A DNA stretch of 64,000 bases from Methylocystis echinoides (GCF_027923385.1 NZ_BSEC01000003.1:1-64000); one strand, 5' to 3'. Positions 8,252-17,067 are shown, counted from the stretch's first letter. Translations and numbers: made by a program. Notes: generated from the sequence alone by a model not told the origin.

Positions 8252-9499
8252 ATGTTTGAAGAAATCTTCTTGCCGCAGACTGCGGAGAAATATCGGACGG
8301 CGCCACTTGTCGAACAGCGTGAGCGCTATCTCGTCTATCTCAAAGAAGCCGGCGCGAGACGACACACCCTGCGCAAATGCGCCAACGACCAGTTTAACTT
8401 GGTGCGTCTTCTGGAATTAAAGGACGGCGCCAGAGTGCGTGTTTCCCAGATTGAGGCTGCGACTGCGATCTGGTCGCGGCCGAAGGGCCCCAAGTGTAGT
8501 CCCGCGACGGCGCCCAAGGCGAGAAGGCGCTTTGTCAACCAAGCGATCCGATGGCTGCATTTTCTGGGGTGGCTCGACGAAGGTGACGTCAGGCGCCACT
8601 CCCATGGCGCCGAAGTAATGGCCTTCGAAGCATGGATGTGCGGCGATCGCGGGTTGTCCAAAGAAACGATCCGAGATTATCGCGCCGCCGCCGATCAATT
8701 CTTCGAATGGCTGGCCACAACCGAAATTCCTTTGGCTTCTGTCAAGATCGCGGACATTGACGACGCGATTGCCGCCAAAAAGGCTCGGGGGACCTGCGGC
8801 CGCAGGACGATGCACGATTACGCCCAGCGTCTTCGTGCGTTCTTTCGTTTTGCCGAGGCGCGCGGCTGGTGCGCGCCTGGCATAGCCAACGGGATTGTGG
8901 CTCCACGTTTCATGCGGGACGAATCTGTGCCGAAGGGGTTGAAACGGGAGGATGTCCTGCGCCTCTTGGCCACCACGGAGGGCGACCGGCCGACCGACAA
9001 GCGCGATCGTGCGATTCTGATGCTGTTTATTGCTTATGGCCTGAGGGCCGGCGAAGTCGGCGGCTTGCGCTTGGATGATCTCGATTGGGACAACGAGAGG
9101 CTCCGGGTCCGCTGTCCCAAGCCAGGCCGGACACATGCCTATCCTTTATCACGCGGAGTCGGTGAAACTATTCTCCGCTACATCCGCGAAGTCCGACCAT
9201 CTGGCTTCGGGCGCGCACTCTTCTTCACGATGCGCGCACCGGTCCGGCCACTCGATCGGCGCGCTTTGGGAAAAATGGTCAGAGATCGCCTGATTTGTCT
9301 CGGCATCGTCGCCGGGAAGCGGGGAACCCATGCGCTGCGGCATGCGGCGGCGCAGCACCTTCTCGACCAGGGCATGTCGATGAAGGTGATCGGGGATTTC
9401 CTCGGACACCGTGACCCTTCCTCCACCGCGATCTACGCCAAGGTCAATCTCGCTGCTCTTCGCGAAGTAGCGTCTTTCGATTTGGAGGGGTTGGCATGA
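8252..9499 (+). CDS. Tyrosine-type site-specific recombinase, first of a set
   Basis: 415 residues, GGAGG ahead of the ATG. An N-terminal SAM-like core-binding domain (about 90-215) precedes the catalytic domain. Catalytic residues are visible: Arg in AYGLRAGEVGGLRLDDLDW, His-x-x-Arg in HALRHAAAQHLLDQG, His in FLGHRDPSST, and the nucleophile Tyr in AIYAKV. The next recombinase starts at 9496 in an ATGA overlap with this stop codon, which is the translationally coupled arrangement of recombinase-in-trio (RIT) elements. The downstream partners are lost to an IS21 insertion. Being the only complete member, its element is probably immobile unless the partners are supplied elsewhere. Confidence 0.9.
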   Translation: MFEEIFLPQTAEKYRTAPLVEQRERYLVYLKEAGARRHTLRKCANDQFNLVRLLELKDGARVRVSQIEAATAIWSRPKGPKCSPATAPKARRRFVNQAIRWLHFLGWLDEGDVRRHSHGAEVMAFEAWMCGDRGLSKETIRDYRAAADQFFEWLATTEIPLASVKIADIDDAIAAKKARGTCGRRTMHDYAQRLRAFFRFAEARGWCAPGIANGIVAPRFMRDESVPKGLKREDVLRLLATTEGDRPTDKRDRAILMLFIAYGLRAGEVGGLRLDDLDWDNERLRVRCPKPGRTHAYPLSRGVGETILRYIREVRPSGFGRALFFTMRAPVRPLDRRALGKMVRDRLICLGIVAGKRGTHALRHAAAQHLLDQGMSMKVIGDFLGHRDPSSTAIYAKVNLAALREVASFDLEGLA

Positions 9500-9627
9500 C
9501 GCTGCGCGAAGCAATCGAGCGATACATTGCCTGGCGGCGAGCTCATGGCGCGAAGTTCACGAGTAGCGCGGATGTCTTGCGCTGCTTCCTTCGATATGCC
9601 GACGGGGACGTCGCCTGCGACTCGGTC
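9496..9627 (+). pseudogene. Second tyrosine recombinase, 5' end only, cut by IS21
   Basis: ATG at 9496 overlaps the stop of the first recombinase. The frame reads MTLREAIERYIAWRRAHG, then AKFTSSADVLRCFLRYADGD, matching the N-terminus of the second recombinase of trio-type sets. The frame runs only 44 codons before the IS21 end at 9628 and then meets a stop at 9631-9633. The rest of this gene and any third recombinase are absent on the other side of the IS, so material was lost. Confidence 0.75.
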
Positions 9628-9739
9628 TGTTGATCGGCATGGAATAAGGACCCCGCTTTTGGGGTGATCGGCGTCCAATCGGGACCCCTTTGGCGAAGGG
9701 TCCACAATGGCCTCCTTTTCGAGGGAGGCCGGGGTTGGG

Positions 9740-11239
9740 ATGCTGATTGTGGAAACGATTGCAAAGATTCGTCTCGCCTATTTCCGACACAAGAAGCCGA
9801 TCAAGGAGATCTGCCGGGACCTTCGTGTGTCACGGAAGGTGGTGCGGAAGGTCATCCGTTCTGATGCGACGGAGTTCCATTACGAGCGGGAAAGGCAGCC
9901 GCTCCCCAAAATAGGCCCCTGGCGGGAGCAGCTCGACGCTTTGCTTCTGGGGAATGATGGGAAGCCGGCCCGCGAGCGGTTGACGCTTATCCGCCTTTAT
10001 GAAGAGCTGCGAGAACTTGGCTATGAAGGCAGTTATGACGCCGTCCGCCGTTACGCCAAGAACTGGCGCAAGGAACGCGGAACCGTGCTGGCCCAGGCCT
10101 ATGTGCCGCTGAGTTTTTCCCCTGGTGACGCCTACCAGTTCGATTGGAGCCATGAAGTCGTCATTCTGAACGGCGCGACGGTGACCGTGAAGGCAGCCCA
10201 CATGCGGCTTTGTCACAGCCGCATGCCGTTTGTCCGCGCCTATCCGCGTGAGACGCAAGAGATGGTGTTCGACGCGCACGACCGCGCCTTCGGCTTTTTC
10301 AAGGGCGCCTGCGCCCGCGGCATCTACGACAACATGAAGACCGCGGTGGAGACGATCTTCGTCGGCAAGGAGCGGCAATACAACCGCCGCTTTCTACAGA
10401 TGTGCGGGCATTATCTCGTCGAGCCCGTAGCCTGCACGCCGGCGTCGGGCTGGGAGAAAGGCCAGGTCGAGAACCAGGTCGGCGTCATTCGCGAACGCTT
10501 CTTCACACCCCGCCTGCGGTTCAAGAGCTATGACGAGTTGAACGCCTGGCTCCTGGACAAATGTATCGCCTACGCCAAGGCGCATCGCCACCCGGAGATG
10601 GGCGATAGAACGATTTGGGAGGTCTTCGAGGACGAGCGACAAAAACTCGTGCCGTTGCGCGGTTGCTTCGACGGCTTCCATGCGGTGAGCGCCGCGGTGT
10701 CGAAGACCTGCCTGGTTCGCTTCGACAGCAACAAATACTCGGTGATGGCCAATGCCGTGGGCCGGCCTGTCGAAGTCCAGGCCTATGCCGATCGCATCGT
10801 CATTCGGCAGGATGGGGGCGTCGTCGGCGAACATCGTCGACGCTTTGGCCGTGATGAGACGGCTTACGACCCTTGGCATTACGTGCCGGTCCTGGCGCGA
10901 AAGCCTGGCGCCTTGAGGAATGGCGCGCCGTTCAAGGACTGGGTCTTGCCCGCCGCCATGGAAAGGATCCGGCGCAAACTCTCTGGCTCCGCAGACGGCG
11001 ACCGTCAGATGGTGAAGGTTCTCGCCGCGGTTCTCGAAGACGGGCTGCCCACGGTCGAGGCCGCCTGCGCCGAAGCCTTGTGCCAAGGCGTGCACTCCGC
11101 CGACGTCATTCTTAACATTCTTGCGCGCCGCCGCGATCCCGGCCCGCCGCTGACCATCCTCACGCCGGACGCCCTGAAGCTCCGGCATGCCCCTCTCGCC
11201 GATTGCGCAAAATACGACCAACTGAGGAGTTCAGGCTGA
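9740..11239 (+). CDS. istA: IS21-family transposase IstA
   Basis: 499 residues from ATG at 9740 ([20 protein letters not shown]); an upstream in-frame ATG at 9707 is possible. An N-terminal helix-turn-helix ([20 protein letters not shown]) precedes an rve-type integrase core. The DDE residues can be placed: Asp in YQFDWSHEV, Asp in IYDNMKTAV and Glu in [12 protein letters not shown] Mu-B-like C-terminal portion follows. It cuts and joins the IS ends with the help of IstB. No frameshift or stop was seen, so the protein appears functional. Confidence 0.93.
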   Translation: MLIVETIAKIRLAYFRHKKPIKEICRDLRVSRKVVRKVIRSDATEFHYERERQPLPKIGPWREQLDALLLGNDGKPARERLTLIRLYEELRELGYEGSYDAVRRYAKNWRKERGTVLAQAYVPLSFSPGDAYQFDWSHEVVILNGATVTVKAAHMRLCHSRMPFVRAYPRETQEMVFDAHDRAFGFFKGACARGIYDNMKTAVETIFVGKERQYNRRFLQMCGHYLVEPVACTPASGWEKGQVENQVGVIRERFFTPRLRFKSYDELNAWLLDKCIAYAKAHRHPEMGDRTIWEVFEDERQKLVPLRGCFDGFHAVSAAVSKTCLVRFDSNKYSVMANAVGRPVEVQAYADRIVIRQDGGVVGEHRRRFGRDETAYDPWHYVPVLARKPGALRNGAPFKDWVLPAAMERIRRKLSGSADGDRQMVKVLAAVLEDGLPTVEAACAEALCQGVHSADVILNILARRRDPGPPLTILTPDALKLRHAPLADCAKYDQLRSSG

Positions 11240-11970
11240 TGATGGAACGCACGCAAATCTTCGATCTCATGGGAGAACTCAAGCTCTTCGGCATGAGAAG
11301 CGCTTACGACGACGTGATGACGACGGGCATCAAGCGGCAACATGAACCGCCGCAGATCATTGGCGATCTCCTCAAAGCCGAAATCGACGAAAAGCACGCT
11401 CGCTCCATCAAATATCAGATGACCATCGCCAAACTGCCACTGGCGAAGGATATCGACGATTTTGTCTTCGACGGCGCGACGGTCAACGAAGCTCTGGTGC
11501 GCGATCTTGCCAGCGGCGACTTCGTCGCCCAACAACGCAACATCGTTCTCGTGGGCGGCACGGGGACCGGCAAGACGCATCTCGCCATCGCCATTGCCAG
11601 AAGCTGCATTCGCGCCAGCCTGCGCGGGCGCTTCTTCAACACCGTCGATCTCGTCAATCGCCTCGAGGCGGAAACCCGCGCCGGGCGCCAGGGCCGCATG
11701 GCGGATTATCTCACACGGATGGATTTTGTCGTTCTCGACGAGCTTGGCTATCTCCCTTTCGCTCAGGCCGGCGGACAACTGCTTTTCCATCTCATCAGCC
11801 GGCTCTACGAGCGGACCTCGGTGATCGTCACCACCAATCTCGCCTTCGGCGAATGGCCAAGCGTTTTCGTCGACCCCAAAATGACGACCGCGCTCCTAGA
11901 CCGGCTCACTCATCACTGTGACATCATCGAAACCGGCAACGAAAGCTGGCGCTTCAAAAACCGCGCCTGA
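11239..11970 (+). CDS. istB: IS21-family helper ATPase IstB
   Basis: 243 residues. The ATG at 11239 shares its first base with the istA stop (TGATG), giving translational coupling. The DnaC-like AAA+ core has Walker [10 protein letters not shown], Walker [12 protein letters not shown] and sensor [13 protein letters not shown]. The C-terminal [20 protein letters not shown] is the usual IstB ending. IstB selects target DNA and stimulates IstA. The gene is intact. Confidence 0.95.
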   Translation: MMERTQIFDLMGELKLFGMRSAYDDVMTTGIKRQHEPPQIIGDLLKAEIDEKHARSIKYQMTIAKLPLAKDIDDFVFDGATVNEALVRDLASGDFVAQQRNIVLVGGTGTGKTHLAIAIARSCIRASLRGRFFNTVDLVNRLEAETRAGRQGRMADYLTRMDFVVLDELGYLPFAQAGGQLLFHLISRLYERTSVIVTTNLAFGEWPSVFVDPKMTTALLDRLTHHCDIIETGNESWRFKNRA

Positions 11971-12120
11971 GTTCCTCTCACCCAACAAGCCGCCGCCGCA
12001 CTTGGCGCAACTCCACTCGGGCTACGCCCTCCCTCCGTCGTGCCAAGTGCGGAAAATCCGCGTCTCGAGGGGGTCCCTTTTCGGCGCCGATCAGGGGTCC
12101 CACTTCAGTGCCGATTGACA

Positions 12121-12440
12121 TTCTTGTCGACGAAGAAGAAGTCGGCCTTCACTCTGAAGCCGCTCTTCCTGCCGATCGACATGGCGGCTTCGGTTGCGCG
12201 GACCGCTCCCAAGAGCACCAAGGGCGATCCGTCGATCACCTGTCCTTCGAGCGCGTACTTTCCGCCGCCGCAAAACCCGTCGACGACAGTCAGGTTCAGT
12301 TCTCTCATGGCGGGATGCGCGGAGAGGATGCGGATATAGCGATCCACGTAGCTCGCGAAGACTTGGTGCTTGGCGACGCTGTGCAAACCGATCTCGGGCA
12401 GCGGCCCGCCGATCTCCCATCCATAATGCTTCCTCGGCAT
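12121..12440 (-). pseudogene. Second three-Cys-motif partner protein (TcmP) gene, truncated by IS21
   Basis: The frame starts at ATG 12440 (MPRKHYGWEIGGPLPEIG); a longer start at 12521 has no ribosome site. It reads about 107 residues before the IS21 end at 12120 breaks it, terminating inside the IS. It keeps LNLTVVDGFCGGGKY, VIDGSPLVLLGAV and FFFVDKN, which align with VVFIDGFAGPGVY, GSDGSPIIALKAF and FHFVEEK of the complete TcmP gene just upstream. This is therefore a second, divergent paralogue rather than a recent duplicate. About two thirds of the protein is missing. It was probably the last gene of the DUF5131-tcmP operon. Confidence 0.7.
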
Positions 12441-12544
12441 CGTCTCTCTTTCCGCAAGAGGCCAAAAGCAGGCGGCTTTTTGGCTCTTGCTCGATTGATT
12501 GCCATCGTTTCCGCGCGCCATCGGAAGGCGATACGGAAAACCCC

Positions 12545-13645
12545 TCAGGGGAATCGAATCGTCACCGTGTCGGGAAATGTTCCTCGTCTCCGCCTTTGCG
12601 GCGCATCGACTACTTCGAGCCTTGGTGGCGTCGCCTCCTCCATCGCCTTGAGGACCGACTTGAAGTGGGTGTCGAGGTAAGCGGTCTCTTCGACAACGAA
12701 CTGCATGATCTCAGGAACCTTGACGACCTGCCCTTTGAACTGCCGTAGGATCTGCCGCTCGATCTCCCTCCCATCGGGTCCGCCGTCCAACAGGACGAGT
12801 TGGTTCGGATTGGTCGCGTCGGAGAAGATGAACGCCCCGCTGTCATCGACGCGCCACATCGCCCGCTTCATGGCCAACAACCCCTTTTGGCTTTTCGTTG
12901 CGAAGAACAGGAAGTAGTCGGTCAGATCGCGGCTATTCCGCATCTCGAAGAAGCGCACGAAGCGCGCGCCGGCCAAGGTGGAGAGACGTTCAGCGTAATA
13001 CTCGCGAATGCCTACCTTGCGTTCAGTCCCTTTGGTGTGAATGAATCTGCGCCAATCTGGTCCTCCGAAGAGGGCGTCGAAGTTGTCGGCTTGTTCAGGC
13101 TGCGCGAGGAACCGATTGATCTCCTCGAACATAAAATTCATCAGCACTTCGGAGGACTGGCGGCCAAGGATGTCCTCGACGATGGATATGGGCGCGCCGG
13201 TCCAGCCGAATGGATCGATGAAGGCGAGCATGGGCGCGCTGGAAGAACTCTTCGCGGCGATGATCTTCGGGTAGGCTTCCACGAAGGTTTCGCCGGCGTA
13301 TATGGTATAATGTAGATTGGATGGCTTGCCGCGCGCCTCCAAGAGCTTCGAGATCTCTCGCGCCAGAACGTCGGCTCTTTGGCCTTTCTCCTCCACGAAA
13401 TGGAAATGCACCTGCGCCGTGATGGGCGAAGCGTGATCCAGAAACGCCTTAAGAGCGATGATCGGCGACCCGTCTGAACCGTCCTCATAGACGCCCGGGC
13501 CTGCGAAGCCGTCGATAAAGACGACCTTGGGGAAGCGTCCATGGCTCAGGATCGGCAACCACTGGTCCACATATTTTCGCAGAATGACGTGCTTTGCCTG
13601 CGTGTGGGGGTCAAGGGTCCAGATCGCTGTCGCGGGCGCCGCCAT
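12545..13645 (-). CDS. tcmP: Three-Cys-motif partner protein TcmP
   Basis: 366 residues. ATG at 13645 is preceded by AGGAGCC and lies 10 bp after the DUF5131 stop; the longer frame to 13858 merely overlaps that gene. N-terminal residues HTQAKHVILRKYVDQWLPIL and the FIDGFAGPG core mark the TcmP family, known for its constant association with DUF5131 (Gp37/Gp68) proteins. I see a methyltransferase-like Rossmann pattern: glycine loop IDGFAGPG (45-51), acidic end of strand two (FHFVEEK, 84-87) and a motif-IV-like AFIDPFGW (144-148). No activity is established for the family; methyl transfer to nucleic acid or protein is inference. Translation is probably coupled to the DUF5131 gene. Confidence 0.8.
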   Translation of the reverse strand: MAAPATAIWTLDPHTQAKHVILRKYVDQWLPILSHGRFPKVVFIDGFAGPGVYEDGSDGSPIIALKAFLDHASPITAQVHFHFVEEKGQRADVLAREISKLLEARGKPSNLHYTIYAGETFVEAYPKIIAAKSSSSAPMLAFIDPFGWTGAPISIVEDILGRQSSEVLMNFMFEEINRFLAQPEQADNFDALFGGPDWRRFIHTKGTERKVGIREYYAERLSTLAGARFVRFFEMRNSRDLTDYFLFFATKSQKGLLAMKRAMWRVDDSGAFIFSDATNPNQLVLLDGGPDGREIERQILRQFKGQVVKVPEIMQFVVEETAYLDTHFKSVLKAMEEATPPRLEVVDAPQRRRRGTFPDTVTIRFP

Positions 13646-13655
13646 GGTCGGGCTC

Positions 13656-14405
13656 CTATTCTGCCGCCGGGATGGCGATTCGCGCGTGCGCCGGCCATTG
13701 GTTCCACACCCGGCCTTGGAGAAGCCTGCCCTTGGCTTTGGAGTTGAACCCTCCCCATTGTTTGAAGAAGAAGGGGACTCCAGCCAAAAGGCATTGTTCG
13801 CGGATCTCCACCACCCAAGCCTCCTCCATCGACCTCGCTTTGGGGCCGCTTTCTCCACCCACGATCACCCAGTGGATTTCACTGAGATCCAGAGTGCTGA
13901 TTGCCCCGATAAGCGGTTCGATGGAGACGAAACGGACCGTAGCATTCGTCGAGCGCAGATGCTCGACGCGCGACTTCCGTGCGCCATCCTCTATGGAGAC
14001 GCCGATCCAAATGTGGTTCGGGACGGGTCTTTCGGCGTAACGGGAGTTGATATAGGAGCGCATTCTCGAACTGCGCTTTGTCAGCAATTGATATTCATGC
14101 CAGTCTGCCTTCTCCATCGTGTCGAATACGGCATCGATGAAGTGCAATGGAACATGCTTGTGAAACAAATCGCTCATCGAGTTGACAAAGATCATTCTTG
14201 ACCTGCGCCAGCGCAAGGGCTGCTCAAGGCGCTCCGGCCTCAACGTTAGATCGAAGCCGTTCTCGAAGGGATGGCCAGAAACCCCGCGGAAGCGCTCGGA
14301 AAAGCGCTCGGCATAGCAATTCAGGCACCCTGGACTGATCTTCGTGCAACCCGTCACTGGGTTCCACGTCGCATCGGTCCATTCGATTCCTGAGTTGTCG
14401 GACAT
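13656..14405 (-). CDS. DUF5131 (phage Gp37/Gp68) three-Cys-motif protein
   Basis: 249 residues from ATG at 14405 (MSDNSGIEWTDATWNPVTGC), the standard beginning of the family. The three cysteines are at 20, 27 and 30 (C-x6-C-x2-C), followed by YAERF. The pattern resembles a radical-SAM iron-sulfur site but is not the canonical C-x3-C-x2-C. Later family blocks are present: RIFVNSMSDLFH-like (MIFVNSMSDLFHKHVP), LLTKRSSRM, IWIGVSIED, RFVSIEPLIG, WVIVGGESG and the C-terminal PFFFKQWGGF. It heads an operon with one complete and one broken TcmP gene. The pair is often found on mobile DNA; its role (nucleic acid modification or phage-related defence) is not known. No clear ribosome site precedes this start. 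Confidence 0.85.
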   Translation of the reverse strand: MSDNSGIEWTDATWNPVTGCTKISPGCLNCYAERFSERFRGVSGHPFENGFDLTLRPERLEQPLRWRRSRMIFVNSMSDLFHKHVPLHFIDAVFDTMEKADWHEYQLLTKRSSRMRSYINSRYAERPVPNHIWIGVSIEDGARKSRVEHLRSTNATVRFVSIEPLIGAISTLDLSEIHWVIVGGESGPKARSMEEAWVVEIREQCLLAGVPFFFKQWGGFNSKAKGRLLQGRVWNQWPAHARIAIPAAE

Positions 14406-14974
14406 GGTGATCGGATTTTTAGGTTGCCGTGAACGCGTGCAAGTTATTGACTCACTCCCGACTGAAAGCGTCAATCGAAAAGATCGAGGTGTGCCGCTTG
14501 GTTCGAAATCGCGGCGTGCAAACTGACGTGCGATTTGAGAACCGGATCGCCGCGACGACGGACGGCGCATCGGCGGTCCCTTTCACTTTCGGGTTGACGT
14601 TCTTCCCTCATACGCCGATTCGCGATAGGAACATACGCGGAACAGGAGGCTCCGTCCATGTCCCGCAGACCGTTGCGATCCGACCGGTTCATGGACCGCC
14701 CGATGCTCCTCGACGCCTTGGGTCGCTGCCGGGAGGCATCGCCGGCGAGATGGTGCTATCTTGGCAATGGGCTTCCGAGCGCCCCATACTGCGGAACGCG
14801 CTCACGAGCTTTCAGAATCGCTCGCAGCACGAACGAAGGTGAAAGCGTTTAACCGACGAGGTGGTGGGTTATTTCAGCGGCGGTTCCAGCCAACCGAGCT
14901 GGCGAGTTAAGAAGCGGGCATGAGGTGAATTAGGCGGCGCGTTGATCGCTGAACTCAGGGGAACACCTGTTATC
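14406..14974. other. Non-coding region upstream of the DUF5131 operon and the clamp-like gene
   Basis: About 570 bp between divergent units. Open frames here have compositions typical of antisense or random frames and no family similarity. It should contain the promoters for the minus-strand DUF5131-tcmP operon and for the plus-strand gene at 14975. No clear boxes were identified. Confidence 0.4.
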
Positions 14975-15472
14975 ATGCAAGTCAAAGCCGGCGATCTAGC
15001 CGAGGCTCTAAAGCCAGCGAAACCCCACGCTCTCCAAAAGAAGCCAAAACCCGTGCCGGTCGCTTTGGAGCAAGACTACGTCACGCAAGCGCTCTCGGTC
15101 ATTGAGGCCAAACACGGCTTGTTCGCAAAAGTCATCGATGCCACTGGAGACTTCCCAAAGTCGGTTCATGTCGACGGGACTTCGCTCGAAAAGCTGGCAT
15201 CGTCATGGCCCCCCGACACACTCTTGGAGCTGGCTGCGGATGCAGAACGCCTGACGATATTGGCCGGTAAGTCGCGAGTTAGCATCCCCCGTCTCGATAG
15301 CGGCGGAACGACCCCCATTCTCAGAACGCCGATCCCTCCGAACAAGAAGCACAAGGGAAAGGTCGTCGTTCCGCCTGATCCAGCCTCAAAGCGTGTCGCG
15401 CTAGCTGACACGTGGGGGTTCAGCGCAAGGGTGCCCATGCCCCAGCACCATGATCAGAAAGACAAAACCTAA
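14975..15472 (+). CDS. Small protein resembling a DNA sliding-clamp (DnaN) domain
   Basis: 165 residues from ATG at 14975 (MQVKAGDLAEALKPAKPHAL), with AGGGGAA upstream; a TTG at 14942 is a less likely start. No family was recognised with certainty. Residues about 60-110 (FPKSVHVDGTSLEKLASSWP, then ERLTILAGKSRVSIPRL) resemble the second half of domain I of bacterial beta clamps, where E. coli DnaN has ...ERMLVRSGRSRFSLSTL. The start MQVKAGDLAEALKP resembles the first clamp helix. The protein would be about the size of one clamp domain, with a Lys/Pro-rich C-terminal tail (PPNKKHKGKVVVPPDP). This is pattern similarity by eye. It lies alone between the DUF5131 operon and a Fic remnant. Confidence 0.5.
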   Translation: MQVKAGDLAEALKPAKPHALQKKPKPVPVALEQDYVTQALSVIEAKHGLFAKVIDATGDFPKSVHVDGTSLEKLASSWPPDTLLELAADAERLTILAGKSRVSIPRLDSGGTTPILRTPIPPNKKHKGKVVVPPDPASKRVALADTWGFSARVPMPQHHDQKDKT

Positions 15473-15599
15473 GCCGCAGTCGTCGCCGCCGCCGCGCAGA
15501 CGGGATCGCAAGCGGACGGCGCCATCGGCATACCATCAAAAATAATACGCCACCCCAGCAACCGCCATCGGATGGAGCCGTTCATAGGCCACCACGCCG

Positions 15600-15768
15600 A
15601 CCGTGAACGCCGCAATGGCCGATCTCGAGCGTCTGCGCGTCGTCCGTGAGATAACGAGCGGTCGGCGTGGACGCGTCTTCAGCTACCGCCTATCTCGACA
15701 TTCTCAGTGAGGGAACGGCTCCGCTGCGGGGGTGGCCGAGCCTAAAGTCCGCCAAGAAGGGCGCCTAA
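15600..15768 (+). pseudogene. Fic-family protein, C-terminal remnant with frameshift
   Basis: From 15600 the frame reads TVNAAMADLERLRVVREITS, then GRRGRVFSYR. A one-base shift then continues it as AYLDILSEGTAPLRGW and SLKSAKKGA to a stop at 15766-15768. Together this is the winged-helix C-terminus of Fic (AMP-transferase) proteins, whose usual text is ...VREVTG.RRGRVF.Y..YL.IL.EGTEPL. The Fic catalytic motif HPFxxGNGR is absent, so the gene is dead. It marks a lost toxin or effector gene in this decayed stretch. Confidence 0.6.
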
Positions 15769-16118
15769 CGCAAGGCAGCTGTCATCCGCGCGCGAACGCT
15801 TCGCCCTACCCAGCCCGGATGGCGGTTCGCAACAGCGAGCGCTCCTTCAAACGTTTCGGCATGAGCTCTTCGAGAGGGCCGCGCGCCGGCCTGAAAGAGC
15901 AACGATGTCGCCACAAGCGGCTCGCTTGCCGCAACGCTCCCCGCCGACTTCTTTCCCCTGCCCTGCGCTCGCGCTTCGGGCATTCCTCGCGGATCAAACA
16001 AGTCGTCGGGAAGCGTTCTTCGCTTTGCTGCAACCCTTCGGGTGCGGCGCAATCCGCCCGTGGCTCGGGATCGCTGTCAGGCCGCGATCGGCGCGGCCTC
16101 GAGCGAAAGCGCCACGCC
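15769..16118. other. Non-coding or decayed stretch
   Basis: About 350 bp without a convincing gene. Open frames exist on both strands but their residue composition (Arg/Ser/Pro-rich) looks like antisense or shadow reading. It probably holds the promoter of the DUF2493 gene. Confidence 0.35.
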
Positions 16119-17067
16119 ATGAACGATGAAGTCCCCTCTCTGCCCTTCGAGACGGTAGCTCTGGATCACGAAGTCGAATCGCCTTATTCGCACCTTCTCG
16201 ATGAACAGGCTTTGCACGGCTATCGCCCCCTGAGCGACGAACCGGATCCGCGTCCCCTGCCCTCTTCGGACGCCGCCTCTCCTGCGCTCGATTCCGCCGT
16301 TGAAGCTCTTTCCGGCCTCTTTCTCGATACCCGTCTCGAAACCGATCTTCCCGACCTCCTGTGGTCCTTCGTCAATCTCTTTCATCGCAAGGTGCAGCGC
16401 ATCGACCGCGAACTCGACGACAATGAAACCGCGCAGCGGCGCTCGCAGGCCGAACAGGATGCCTCGGAAATCCGCTCAGTCGAACTTGAGAGGCTGATCG
16501 CCCAAGGGCTCACACTCACCGAACGACGCAACGCCTTCGAATTCTTCCGCGACCATCTCGCAGAGCTCTACGCGACCGAGACCGGTTCGTCTTGGCGACC
16601 GCGCTCGGGGTCGCAAGTTAATCACCGCGCCCTGACGGCGGCGATGGTCGACAGCCGGGATTTCCTGAACGCCAAAAAGCTCGCCGAAATGCAGGTGCTT
16701 CTGCCCCCTGGTCCTCGCAGCCTTCGCTGGCGGCGCTAACTGCAACGATCATCAACGGATCTGGGATACGCTCGATAAGGTGCACGCGAAGCACCCGGAC
16801 ATGGTTCTTCTCCACGGCGCCGGCCCGAAGGGCGCAGAGCGCATCGCCGCCTGTTGGGCGGACAACCGTAAGGTTCCTCAGGTCGCCTTCAAACCGGAGT
16901 GGACGCGACACAAGAACGCCGCGCCCTTCAAGCGCAACGACGCGATGCTTGAGGCGCTCCCCATCGGGGTCATCGTCTTCCCCGGATCGGGCATCGTCGA
17001 GAACCTTGCCGACAAAGCCCGGAAGATGGGGATTCCGGTGTGGCGGTTTTCGAGGGAGGGCGCATGA
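16119..17067 (+). pseudogene. DUF2493 domain plasmid protein, disrupted by a frameshift
   Basis: ATG at 16119 opens MNDEVPSLPFETVALDHEVE. The first part carries the usual N-terminal region of the plasmid family (LLDEQALHGYRPLSDEPDPR, LWSFVNLFHRKVQRIDRELDD, VNHRALTAAMVDSRDFLNA) but the frame ends at 16737. In the +1 frame it continues without a break as AFAGGANCNDHQRIWDTLDK and HPDMVLLHGAGPKGAERIAA to 17067, which is the DUF2493/SLOG-like nucleotide-binding domain. Homologous text would read GPRIAFAGG where the two frames meet, at about 16712-16720, so about two bases are missing (or one is extra). Either a real pseudogene or a sequencing error. Confidence 0.8.

Larger units (their letters stand above)
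9628..12120 (+). mobile_element. IS21-family insertion sequence, complete
   Basis: About 2493 bp. The ends begin TGT at 9628 and finish ACA at 12120; the outer 27 bases of the two ends match at about 20 positions. Each end also carries a second internal copy (GATCGGCG followed by GGGACCCC) as expected for the repeated terminal sites of IS21 elements. It carries istA and istB in order with a one-base stop/start overlap. No 4-8 bp target duplication is visible: the left flank ends ACTCGGTC and the right flank begins TTCTTGTC. The flanks belong to different broken genes (a recombinase on the left, tcmP on the right), so a deletion or rearrangement involving this IS probably occurred. Confidence 0.9.

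Noticed and set aside
15732..16118. N-terminal extension of the DUF2493 frame
   Set aside because: The family begins at the MNDEVP start; upstream residues are a random open stretch overlapping the Fic remnant.
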